In this document: piece by piece, positions 54,363 to 63,300 of the stretch | Position numbering within the stretch: the first letter of the stretch is position 1 | Layout of the letters: every line of letters starts with the position of its first letter | Source: Lewinellaceae bacterium | GTDB taxonomy: Bacteria; Bacteroidota; Bacteroidia; Chitinophagales; Saprospiraceae | Length of the DNA: 64,000 nucleotides | Assembly (NCBI GenBank): GCA_016710765.1 | Contig: JADJUJ010000003.1 | Span: 496,001 to 560,000 of the forward strand | Direction: 5' to 3' | Program-made: the position numbers and the translations under genes | Notes under the pieces: generated by a model | What the model was told of the DNA's origin: nothing | Databases searched by the model: none | The model's input: only the letters and a program-made list of their open reading frames with translations

Positions 54363-55996
54363 TGGACAGAAGTCAAAAACTACAATATATTGGCAATCAA
54401 ACATTTGATCTCTGTGTCATTGGCGCCGGAGCTACCGGTGCCGGTGCAGCCTTGGATGCGGCTTTGCGCGGCCTGAAAGTGTTGTTGGTTGACCGGGATG
54501 ATTTTGCCGCAGGCACTTCCTCGAAAAGTACCAAACTGATTCACGGTGACGTGCGTTATTTGGAACAGGCATTTAAAGAACTGGATTTGGCGCAACTCCG
54601 GCAGGTGCGGCATGGATTGGAAGAGCGCGCCATTGTGTTGGCCAACGCGCCCCATTTGGCCAGGCCGCTGGCCTTGCTGACGCCCGTTCGCAGTCGCCTT
54701 GAAGGCCTGTACTTCAGCATAGGATTAAAATTATACGACCAATTTGCTTCCGGTGGCGACGCGCTGCCACCCAGTCGCTGGTTGTCGAAGGAAGAAACCC
54801 TGCGGCGGATTCCCCGACTGAGTCGCCGTATTGCCGGCGCAGTGTTGTACTACGATGGTCAGCTCGACGATGCGCGGTACTGTTTGGCCCTCGCGCGAAG
54901 CGCTGCTGAAGCCGGCGCAGTGGTGCTCAATCACGTTGGCTTGCGGCAATTTGAAAAAGATGCGCAGGGCCGGCTTGCCACAGCGGAGTTGGAAGATTCG
55001 CTTACGGGAACACCCTATACCGTACGGTCCAAAGTTTTTCTGAACTGCACCGGACCCTATTCGGATGCTGTGCGCATGATGGCCAACCCCGATCTGCCCG
55101 AAAGAATACGCCCGTCGAAAGGGGTGCATGCCACTTTGCCGGGGTCGGTATTGGGCGCAGAAGAAGCCTTGCTGATCCCGAAAACGAAGGATGGCCGGGT
55201 GCTGTTTGCGCTTCCATTTGCGGGTAAAACGTTGTTGGGCACTACCGATACCGATTATAGCGGGGACTTAGAACCCGTTCTCCTGGAACAAGAAGCCGAT
55301 TTTTTGCTGGAGGGCTTGAATGCCTATTTGTCGCACCCGCTGCAGCGCAGCGATATCAGCGCGGGTTTTGGCGGCTTGCGGCCATTGCTGGCAGCATCCG
55401 ACCGGACAAATACGGGCAAACTCCTGCGCGATCATGAAGTGGAACACGATGTTGCGTCCAATTTGTTCAGCGTATTGGGTGGCAAATGGACCACTTACCG
55501 GCTGATGGCCAAAGATGCCATTGATGCGGTCGATAGCCAACTTCAGGCTCCACGCTCCTGCGGCACTGCAACGCACCGACTGATGGGAGCGGTTGATTAC
55601 CACCGGGACTTCTGGAAAACGGTGCAGGAAGCGTCGGGTTTTTCAGATTCAGTATGCAGGCACCTGGCATCAAATTACGGCGTAGATGCCATGCAAGTGG
55701 TTGCCCTGGCACAATCGAATGCGGTACTGACCCAGCCCATCGTGGAAGGGTTTCCCTTTGTACAGGCGGAAATCGTGTTCGCGGTGCGGCATGAAATGGC
55801 CTGTACGCTTCGGGATGTGTTGGCCCGCCGCCTGCGACTGGAGCTCATCGACTGGGCAGTAGCGGCACAAGCGGCAGTGGTAGTTGCGCAGTGGATGGGG
55901 CAGGAGCTGGGCTGGACGGAGCAACATCGCGGGCAAGAAGTGGAAAAATATCAAAATGCCATTGCAGAATGGCAACAAAAAGCGGGTCTGGAGTGA
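54362..55996 (+). CDS. glpD: Glycerol-3-phosphate dehydrogenase (FAD-dependent)
   Basis: GlpD oxidises glycerol 3-phosphate to dihydroxyacetone phosphate at the membrane and passes electrons to quinone. The 544-residue protein has the FAD motif LCVIGAGATGAGAALDAALR (about residues 16-35), TSSKSTKLIHGDVRYLEQAF, and TDTDYSGD and SVLGGKWTTYRLMAKDAID in the later part, all typical. The start (ATG at 54362) overlaps the galE stop. glpF follows 700 bases downstream; glpK is not in the window. Confidence 0.94.
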   Translation: MDRSQKLQYIGNQTFDLCVIGAGATGAGAALDAALRGLKVLLVDRDDFAAGTSSKSTKLIHGDVRYLEQAFKELDLAQLRQVRHGLEERAIVLANAPHLARPLALLTPVRSRLEGLYFSIGLKLYDQFASGGDALPPSRWLSKEETLRRIPRLSRRIAGAVLYYDGQLDDARYCLALARSAAEAGAVVLNHVGLRQFEKDAQGRLATAELEDSLTGTPYTVRSKVFLNCTGPYSDAVRMMANPDLPERIRPSKGVHATLPGSVLGAEEALLIPKTKDGRVLFALPFAGKTLLGTTDTDYSGDLEPVLLEQEADFLLEGLNAYLSHPLQRSDISAGFGGLRPLLAASDRTNTGKLLRDHEVEHDVASNLFSVLGGKWTTYRLMAKDAIDAVDSQLQAPRSCGTATHRLMGAVDYHRDFWKTVQEASGFSDSVCRHLASNYGVDAMQVVALAQSNAVLTQPIVEGFPFVQAEIVFAVRHEMACTLRDVLARRLRLELIDWAVAAQAAVVVAQWMGQELGWTEQHRGQEVEKYQNAIAEWQQKAGLE

Positions 55997-56100
55997 AGTC
56001 AGGCCAGTTTGTGACCGGGATCATTTTCCCCCGGGACTAGAATTTTGAACCTTGAATTTTCGAATTGTATTAAAATACTCAAGCAATCTTTACATTCTAA

Positions 56101-56508
56101 ATGATATCAGTTATGTCTGTTGTAACCAAAAAATTCATCTACATCTCCGATTTACATTACGAGCACCGCCTGTGGCGCAATGAGCTGGCCTTTTATAAGG
56201 AAGAACTCCAGATTTTGGAGGAGCGCCTCAAAGAAATTATTTCAAAAAATAGCCATTACGAGGTGGTCGCCAATGTAGATTCCTATCAAAACCGTTTTGA
56301 TTTGCAACGCGATCATATCAGCGAGTTGAAACACCGCATCAAGAAACACGACCATTTCCTGGCTGAATACGCTGAATCACATCCTATTGCTACGGACCAT
56401 GTCCATTTCCAGGACCATACTGCCCTGCGCAACGACATGGATCGGTTCCGAGAATTATACTATGAGCTCAAAACCGAGTTCAACCAGTTTGCCGTTCGCT
56501 GGATGTAA
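56101..56508 (+). CDS. Conserved-looking coiled-coil protein of unknown function
   Basis: This is a 135-residue soluble, mostly helical protein rich in His, Glu and Lys. YISDLHYEHRLWRNELAFYK is followed by a heptad-like EELQILEERLKEIISKNSHY and a second helix QRDHISELKHRIKKHDHFL. The start may be Met 5 (56113). No signal peptide or membrane helix is present, and I do not recognise the family. It has its own terminator (56551-56589) and lies between glpD and glpF. Confidence 0.65.
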   Translation: MISVMSVVTKKFIYISDLHYEHRLWRNELAFYKEELQILEERLKEIISKNSHYEVVANVDSYQNRFDLQRDHISELKHRIKKHDHFLAEYAESHPIATDHVHFQDHTALRNDMDRFRELYYELKTEFNQFAVRWM

Positions 56509-56550
56509 TTTGGTAGTTTAGCCGGGCTTGGCTTTCCAGGCCTGCGCATG

Positions 56551-56589
56551 TCCGCAGCAAGTGCCTATGCTACTTGCTGCGGATTTTTT
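56551..56589 (+). terminator. Intrinsic terminator
   Basis: Stem TCCGCAGCAAGT (56551-56562) with its perfect complement (56572-56583), 9-base loop, then six T. It ends the transcript of the 56101-56508 gene. Confidence 0.88.
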
Positions 56590-56596
56590 GTTTTTC

Positions 56597-56650
56597 TCCT
56601 CTCCTCAACCTCCTCAACTCCTCAACCTCCCTCGACATCCTCCTCAATTT
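56597..56650. repeat. CTCAACC-type degenerate tandem repeat
   Basis: Repeated CTCCTCAAC, CTCCTCAACT and CTCAACCTCC units upstream of glpF. Similar CTCAACC units border the homopolymer patch at 31056-31080. Confidence 0.6.
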
Positions 56651-56706
56651 CCCATTTCCAATAAAAATCATTTTATTTGCTTCGTTAACCATTAAAACAA
56701 AGCGAT

Positions 56707-57411
56707 ATGCAGGCATACATTGCTGAAATGCTGGGCACAGCCCTGTTGATACTCCTGGGCGACGGCGTGGTGGCCGGCGTACTGTTAAAAGGCTCAAAAA
56801 GCGAAAATGCTGGCTGGATTGTTATTATATCGGGATGGGCACTGGGTGTCACTTTTGCTGTATATGCGGTAGGGCAGGTGAGTGGAGCGCACATCAACCC
56901 GGCGGTCACCCTGGCGCTCGCGTTTACGGGCCATTTCGACTGGGCATTGGTGCCGGGTTACATCCTGGCGCAGGTGGTGGGCGCTTTTCTGGGCGCCGTG
57001 CTGGTGTATTTTCACTATGGTCCGCACTGGGCGCTCACGGAAGATGCCGATGCCAAGCGCGCCATTTTCTGCACAGCGCCTGCTGTTCGGAATACACCGT
57101 ACAATTTTTTTAGTGAGTTTTTGGGCACTTTTGTGCTCATGTTTGGGCTGATGGCCATTGGCGCCTACCGGTTTACCGAGGGTCTGAACCCACTGGTGGT
57201 TGGGGCGCTGGTAGCGGTCATTGGTTTGTCGCTTGGCGGAACCACGGGTTATGCGATCAACCCGGCCCGCGACCTGGGCCCGCGTATTGCGCATGCGCTG
57301 CTGCCCATTCCGGGAAAAGGCGGTTCCGATTGGGCCTATGCCTGGGTGCCAGTGCTGGGGCCTTTGGCTGGCGGCGTGGCTGGTGCGTTGCTGTACCAGA
57401 TGGTATTTTAG
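56707..57411 (+). CDS. glpF: Glycerol facilitator/aquaporin (MIP family)
   Basis: The 234-residue channel has six membrane helices and two NPA boxes: SGAHINPAVTLALAF (about residues 59-73) and GYAINPARDLGPRIAHALL (about 181-199). An Asp after NPAR (NPARD) is the mark of glycerol-conducting members. Together with glpD 0.7 kb upstream this supports glycerol use. The gene is separated from glpD by an unrelated gene and a terminator, so it has its own promoter. Confidence 0.92.
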   Translation: MQAYIAEMLGTALLILLGDGVVAGVLLKGSKSENAGWIVIISGWALGVTFAVYAVGQVSGAHINPAVTLALAFTGHFDWALVPGYILAQVVGAFLGAVLVYFHYGPHWALTEDADAKRAIFCTAPAVRNTPYNFFSEFLGTFVLMFGLMAIGAYRFTEGLNPLVVGALVAVIGLSLGGTTGYAINPARDLGPRIAHALLPIPGKGGSDWAYAWVPVLGPLAGGVAGALLYQMVF

Positions 57412-57693
57412 GGATAAACTGTTTATTCTGTCAGTTTTTGAATACTCGTTTTACTGGCCATATTTGTACTGTAGTGCTGCCCAACATGAACTTTTGTACG
57501 GCAGCAGTTGTACTTTTTTATTTGATTAAGACAGTAAACCCCACTTAAATTAGCCCGATTAACGAAATATGTCATAATTTACATGAAGTTATCAAAATGC
57601 TCCAATAGAATCATATAGGAATAATCCAAGCAGAGCCCCCTCCCCTTGGATGCTTGTCTTTACAATAAGCAGGACAAACTTATTGGCGAAAAA

Positions 57694-59859
57694 ATGAAAA
57701 CATTGCGTATTGTTGGTTCCATCCTGGGCATCTTTTGGGTGCTTGGGTCTGTTGTTGCACAGCCGTTGGATGCTGCTGCTGCAATCCAACAAATGGATGC
57801 GGTGATCGAAAGGCAGAAATCTTTGGACGCACAACCCAATTTCCTAAAGGAACCTTGTGCTGCACTGTTGCAAAAAGCGTCTCAAACAAGCGTATCCTCC
57901 TTTTTCTCTTCCTTGAAAACAGTTGCCAATTTGCGTCGAAACGGCCAAAGGGATTGCAGTTTTGCGGTATTAAAAAGGCTGACCCCTGAAGGAAATGCCA
58001 CCCCAGACAGTCAAATGTACTGGCTGGAGGCCACAGCAACCAATTTATTGTTTTATGGGTATCAGGACTCTGCCTTGGTCCTGATCAAACGTTTCAAGGA
58101 ATTAGCCTTAAAGACGCGTCAGCAGAAATTGCTATGGCATGCCCAATACCTGGAAGCAGAGTTGTTGTTGCAACAAAATGATTTTGAAGGGGTGTTTGAA
58201 TTGGCGCATTTGGGGCTCATGCAAACAACTGATTTGCATGATGTTGGGGCATCGGCTAAATTTCAGCACTTATTGGGTAGTGCAGCACAACTTTCAATGC
58301 CAAACGAACCTGAATACAGCCATGCTGCCAGTTTGAAAGCCTTGGCTGGATACAGGGCCGTAAAAGATACTGTTTTGCAAATAAGTGTCCTTTGTTTGTT
58401 GGCCGTTAACCGTGCAGAAGCAGGCGATAGCATACAGGCGCTACAATATATAAGACAAGCAACGGATCTCTTATCAGCGGATGCATGCATCCTCAACAGG
58501 TTTGACTTAAGCCTGGCCGTGGGCATATGGTACCAATCTACTGGTCGGATGGTGCAAAGCAGTGTTTGGTTGGAAAAATCGCTACAGTATGCCCGTGTAT
58601 TAGGTCAGCCGGTAAACTTGGGCCGACTTTTTATAAGGGTTGCACACCTTAATCAATACGCAGGTCGCTTTGATCGGGCATTGAACTGTCTGGATTCGGC
58701 CTTGATTTATCTGCCAATGGGGCTGCGCGGTGTTGTTTACAAACAGCGGGCCGACGTGTATTTTGCCATGGGCCAGTCTAATAAAGCAGCAATTGATTAC
58801 CAGGAAGCGGTGCGGCTACATAATGCTTACGACAGCATGCGGCTCTCCAGCGCCATTAAACAACAGACGTCTGTTGGTGAAAAGGAAAGTCTGCCAGGGT
58901 ACAATTGGCCCTTTATGGGGTATAGCCTGGCGGTATTGTTGCTTTTTCTGTTGGGCTGGGCAGTTTTACAAATATGGCGCAGGCGCAAAACAATGCTGGG
59001 TAAATCGGAGGCTCCGGACGCTGCACCCATTTGGCCGGAAGAGGAAGCTGAAATACCGACAATGGCGCGTGTATTTTTGCTGCAATTGGTCAGAGCATTT
59101 GCCGGACATTCCAGGTTGACCATAGACAGCACCATCCCGGAAGATATCCAATTAAACCTGCATCAGGGTAAATTTAGCAGTTTGTTTAAAGGCATTTTTG
59201 ATGCGCTTGCTTATTTTAAGGCTCAAGAAGGGGTGTTTTCACTGGGTTTGAACCAGGAACGGACACAATTGTCGCTGCGCGCACGAGCAACCGTCAACGG
59301 AAAGGTTGCATTGGCTGGGCAGGAAACCGCCGTTGTCGCACAAGAAGACAGTAGGCCCATTTTGCTGTTGCTGTACGATCAGGTAGCAGCATTAGATGGA
59401 ACAATTCGGGTTGAGCAAGTGAACAAGGTATGCCAGATTGACATCAGCATTCCTGTAGCGGAGCTTAAGCAAAGTAAAATGTTGACCTTGGTGGTTGACC
59501 CGACAGGCTCTTTAACCGATGTAGAAAGAACCACCGAGCACAGCGATTGGTTACTTGCGTTTGAAGCCGTTCTGCAACAACAAATTGAAAGCAACCACCT
59601 CACATTAGCGGCTGTCAGTGAGGAATATGGTCTGAGTGCCCGACAAATACAGCGGCAATTGAAAGCCGCGTCAGGGATGACATTTACAACCTATTTGAAA
59701 GAATACCGGTTGCTTATGGCGAAGGCGCTATTAGAATCCGGCGAGCCGCATACCGTCGGTGCTGTCGCCAACAGGTTGGGGATGCAGGATGTCAAGTATT
59801 TCTCCCGGGAGTACAAAAAACGCTTTGGACGCCTTCCTTCAGACGGATTAGGAGCGTAG
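57694..59859 (+). CDS. TPR-repeat membrane protein with C-terminal AraC-type DNA-binding domain
   Basis: This is a 721-residue regulator, starting at Met 57694 because a signal/anchor follows (MKTLRIVGSILGIFWVLGSV). Order: exported helical TPR-like region (about residues 40-395), one membrane helix (MGYSLAVLLLFLLGWAVLQI, about 407-427), a cytoplasmic domain whose fold I cannot name, and an AraC HTH (about 632-719: SARQIQRQLKAASGMTFTTY, then VANRLGMQDVKYFSREYKKR). Such periplasmic-sensor, membrane, AraC proteins are a Bacteroidota form of one-component signalling. The target may be the adjacent HYR gene, by position only. Confidence 0.82.
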   Translation: MKTLRIVGSILGIFWVLGSVVAQPLDAAAAIQQMDAVIERQKSLDAQPNFLKEPCAALLQKASQTSVSSFFSSLKTVANLRRNGQRDCSFAVLKRLTPEGNATPDSQMYWLEATATNLLFYGYQDSALVLIKRFKELALKTRQQKLLWHAQYLEAELLLQQNDFEGVFELAHLGLMQTTDLHDVGASAKFQHLLGSAAQLSMPNEPEYSHAASLKALAGYRAVKDTVLQISVLCLLAVNRAEAGDSIQALQYIRQATDLLSADACILNRFDLSLAVGIWYQSTGRMVQSSVWLEKSLQYARVLGQPVNLGRLFIRVAHLNQYAGRFDRALNCLDSALIYLPMGLRGVVYKQRADVYFAMGQSNKAAIDYQEAVRLHNAYDSMRLSSAIKQQTSVGEKESLPGYNWPFMGYSLAVLLLFLLGWAVLQIWRRRKTMLGKSEAPDAAPIWPEEEAEIPTMARVFLLQLVRAFAGHSRLTIDSTIPEDIQLNLHQGKFSSLFKGIFDALAYFKAQEGVFSLGLNQERTQLSLRARATVNGKVALAGQETAVVAQEDSRPILLLLYDQVAALDGTIRVEQVNKVCQIDISIPVAELKQSKMLTLVVDPTGSLTDVERTTEHSDWLLAFEAVLQQQIESNHLTLAAVSEEYGLSARQIQRQLKAASGMTFTTYLKEYRLLMAKALLESGEPHTVGAVANRLGMQDVKYFSREYKKRFGRLPSDGLGA

Positions 59860-60384
59860 TATTTACATGTCGTGATATTCCCCCCCCTCTTGCATTGTTA
59901 CTAAAGGTAGTGTCCGGATAATCTACCCTTTCTTCATTAAGGCTTTCTTAAGGTTCTGGTAATTTTGCCTTGTCATTTGGTTGAAGAACCATTGTGATTA
60001 GGTTTTATTTAATCCGATTCAGCAACGCCCAGTTGTCTGAACCATCTCATGGGAAGGCGGTATTTTATCCTGTACTCAGGATTGCTCCCCTTTTCAAATT
60101 ATACGGAACTCTAAAGAACCAGTCGTCTGAAAGATCGATTTCGGCGGCTTGCATTGTGCTATCTCTGGTAGCCTGTGTACTTGTGTGCAAATGGTACAAC
60201 CACAGGGTTGGGGGAAAGCGTGCGAAAACTTCAATATATATAGTTTCGCAGTTTTTTTTCGAATTCTCAGGAACGGACCCTTTGCTAACATCTGGGATAA
60301 AGTAAAGTTGAAATCATGGCAAATCGAATTGGTTTTGATTTTAATGATTTATCAGTCAATAATTGAATTGCAAAAAAAAAGCAA
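59860..60384. other. Intergenic region upstream of the HYR protein gene
   Basis: 525 bases with no supported gene. TAATTTTG at 59960-59967 fits the -7 box but has no TTG partner at 19-21 bases, and would leave a leader of about 415 bases. Short frames here (such as 59994-60305) have no motif. Confidence 0.45.
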
Positions 60385-63300
60385 ATGAAACCAGCCTTTA
60401 CCCTACGCAAATTTTTTCTTGGAACATTCTTGGTTTTTTCGACCCTAGTTTCTCTGCAGGCACACACCTGGGAAGTCCGGGTGAACCAAGCCCCAGATGG
60501 CACCCTTACCTGGTACCTTCAGACGTACCACACAACCGCTGAGGCCGCATGTGTCAATGACGCGCCCCAGTCGGGTTTGATTATTAATGGTGTTCAGTAC
60601 CCGATTCAACAAGTTTTCAGTGGTGATATTTCACTGCTGAGTCCCAATATTTTTGGAGTGGGTAATTGTAGTGGCCGAGGTGCTTACGGTGTGATTGTTA
60701 CGCCGTTTTTAGGTACAACGCTTTCGGTAACGCCCTACTCAAATGTTGCGTGTTGGGCGAATTGTGGCGTTCAGGCCAACGGTAATTTTAACCCGCCACC
60801 ACCGCCAGTTTGTACGACTTGTCCGATAACTGGATTCAGCACATCGGTCAGCTGTGACGACAACGGCACTGGGTGTACCTCGGCTGATGACAATTATACC
60901 TATAGCCTCACGGTGAACCATTTGGTTTGCGGAACGGTTACCGGCGACGGGCAATTTACAGTGGTATTGGACCCGGGTGGCGCAAATACCGTCTTGGGGC
61001 CATTCAACTATACTGCAGGAAATTCCACAACTGTTGTGTTGCCTCCGGGTACTGCCAATGGTACTGCAGTGCAAATTGTTGACAACGATTTTCCTTGTGA
61101 TTTTTCTGGTACTATATCGGTCGACCCTCAATTGTTGATGGGTTGCTCAATTGATAACATAGCACCTGTATATATCAATTGCCCGAACAGTTTCATTATT
61201 TCCAACGCAGTGGATCTTTGTGGTGGAGCGGTCAATTGGTCGATGCCTTTGGCAACCGACGAATGCGGCGTGGTGAGCAATGTGCGAACCGACGCTGGGC
61301 CAGTTCAGGGAACCATTTGGCCCGTAGGCATGTATACCGTGACCTATGTAGCCATGGATGCTGCCGGGAATATTGCCCAATGCAACTTTAACATCACGGT
61401 TACCGACAGTCAAAACCCGGAATTGCTGTGCCCAACCAACACGGTTGAGGTGGAAACAGACCCAGGTGTGTGTACCTGGCTTTCAGATGCACAAATTGCA
61501 CCTTCGGTAAATACCGACAATTGTCCTTATACCCTTACCTATGAAATTTCGGGCGCCACAACTGTGCCACCCGGAACCCTCGGATCTGCCGAAGGGCAGG
61601 TGCTGAATCAAGGCACCAATACCATTTGCTACACCATTACAGAAGATGGCAATGGCATGATGGTTTCTAATTGCTGCTTTAATGTGGAAGTAGAAGACGA
61701 AGAAGCGCCGGTGATTACCTGCCCTGCAGATATCATGATGGATGCAGAACCAGGTATTTGCGCGGCTGTGGTGAATTTTGATGATCCGGAAGTGACGGAC
61801 AATTGTGCTTTACCCACCACATCTGGTTTAGAGACCTTTGTTTATACCGGAGCAACTCAGTCATGGGTAGTGCCAGCAGGCGTTACGGAAATAACCATTG
61901 ATGCCTGGGGCGCACAAGGCGGAGGAAGCGAATATTGTGGTGGTGCACTATTTGATGATGGTGGATTAGGTGGATATGCTACGGGTGTATTAGCCGTGGT
62001 ACCTGGTTCTACCATTTATATTAATGTTGGTGAATATCCTGGTCTTAATACCAGCCCAAACTACGGTGTTATATTTCCAGGAGGTTGGAATGGTGGTGGT
62101 GATGGTGGAAAGTATGGTGCAGCCGGTGGAGGCGCATCAGACATTCGTATTGGTGGAATTACCCTAAATGATCGGGTAATTGTTGCTGGTGGCGGCGGTG
62201 GTGGCAATACAGGTTGCCCTGACCATGGAACTGGCGGTGCTGGCGGTGGTTTAACAGGTGATCCTGGTATTAATCTTTCAGGTGGCTATACCCCTGGCGG
62301 AGGAGGCACACCAGTTGCAGGCGGAAGCGCAGGCACTAGCGGGACTTCGGGTAGTCAGGGACAAGGAGGGGCAAATAGTGGTGATCCATACCACGTAGCC
62401 GGCGGCGGTGGCGGTTGGTACGGCGGCGGCGGCGCTTATGCTGCCGGCGGCGGCGGCGGCTCCAGTTATCTGGGCAGCCTTAGCCTGGCAAGTACAACAC
62501 CAGGTGTTAGAGTTGGTCACGGAGAAATACAGATTACTTACAATACCACGACTTTATTGACACAAACAGGCGGCTTGCCCAGTGGATCGAGTTATCCCTT
62601 AGGCACCACCGTCAATACTTTTGTAGCCACAGATGCTTCAGGCAATACCGCTTCTTGTAGTTTCAGTGTAACCATTTTGGATTTAGAGGATCCTATGGTT
62701 ACCTGCCCTGCCAATGCGGTTATTACCACCAGCAACCTGGGTACAACGGGTGATTGTGCAGGCCAATTTGCCTGGACACATCCGCTGCCAACAGACAATT
62801 GTTCTGTTGATGAATATGCCATGACGTATACCAATCCGGATGGTACCATTGATGGTCCATTGGATGTAGAACTGGTGTCCAGTCTGGTCATTGGCAACAA
62901 TGCCAACCGCAATTTTTACAAAGGAACAACTACAGTGACCTACTATGTCGTAGATGCTGCCGGCCACACCGCCACTTGCTCCTTCACGGTCACCGTAACC
63001 GACGATGAAGACCCTACATTTGTCAACTGCCCTGAAGGCGTAACCTATACAGTTGGCCTCTTCCCAGGCGCATGCACAGGCGGCGCGATCTGGAGCATTC
63101 CGATTGCCGACGACAACTGCAGCGCGGTAGTGACTCAAACCAATGGTCCTGCGCAGGGAACGATCCTTACAGTAGGCACCTATCCAATACAATACACCGC
63201 AACCGATGCGGCCAATAATACAGCAACTTGCAACTTTACGATAAATGTAATAGATACCCAAGACCCGGTCATCGTTTGTCCGGGCAACATGATTATATCT

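Noticed and set aside
59994..60305. A 103-codon plus-strand frame upstream of the HYR gene
   Set aside because: No recognisable features and overlaps frames on the other strand; treated as intergenic.
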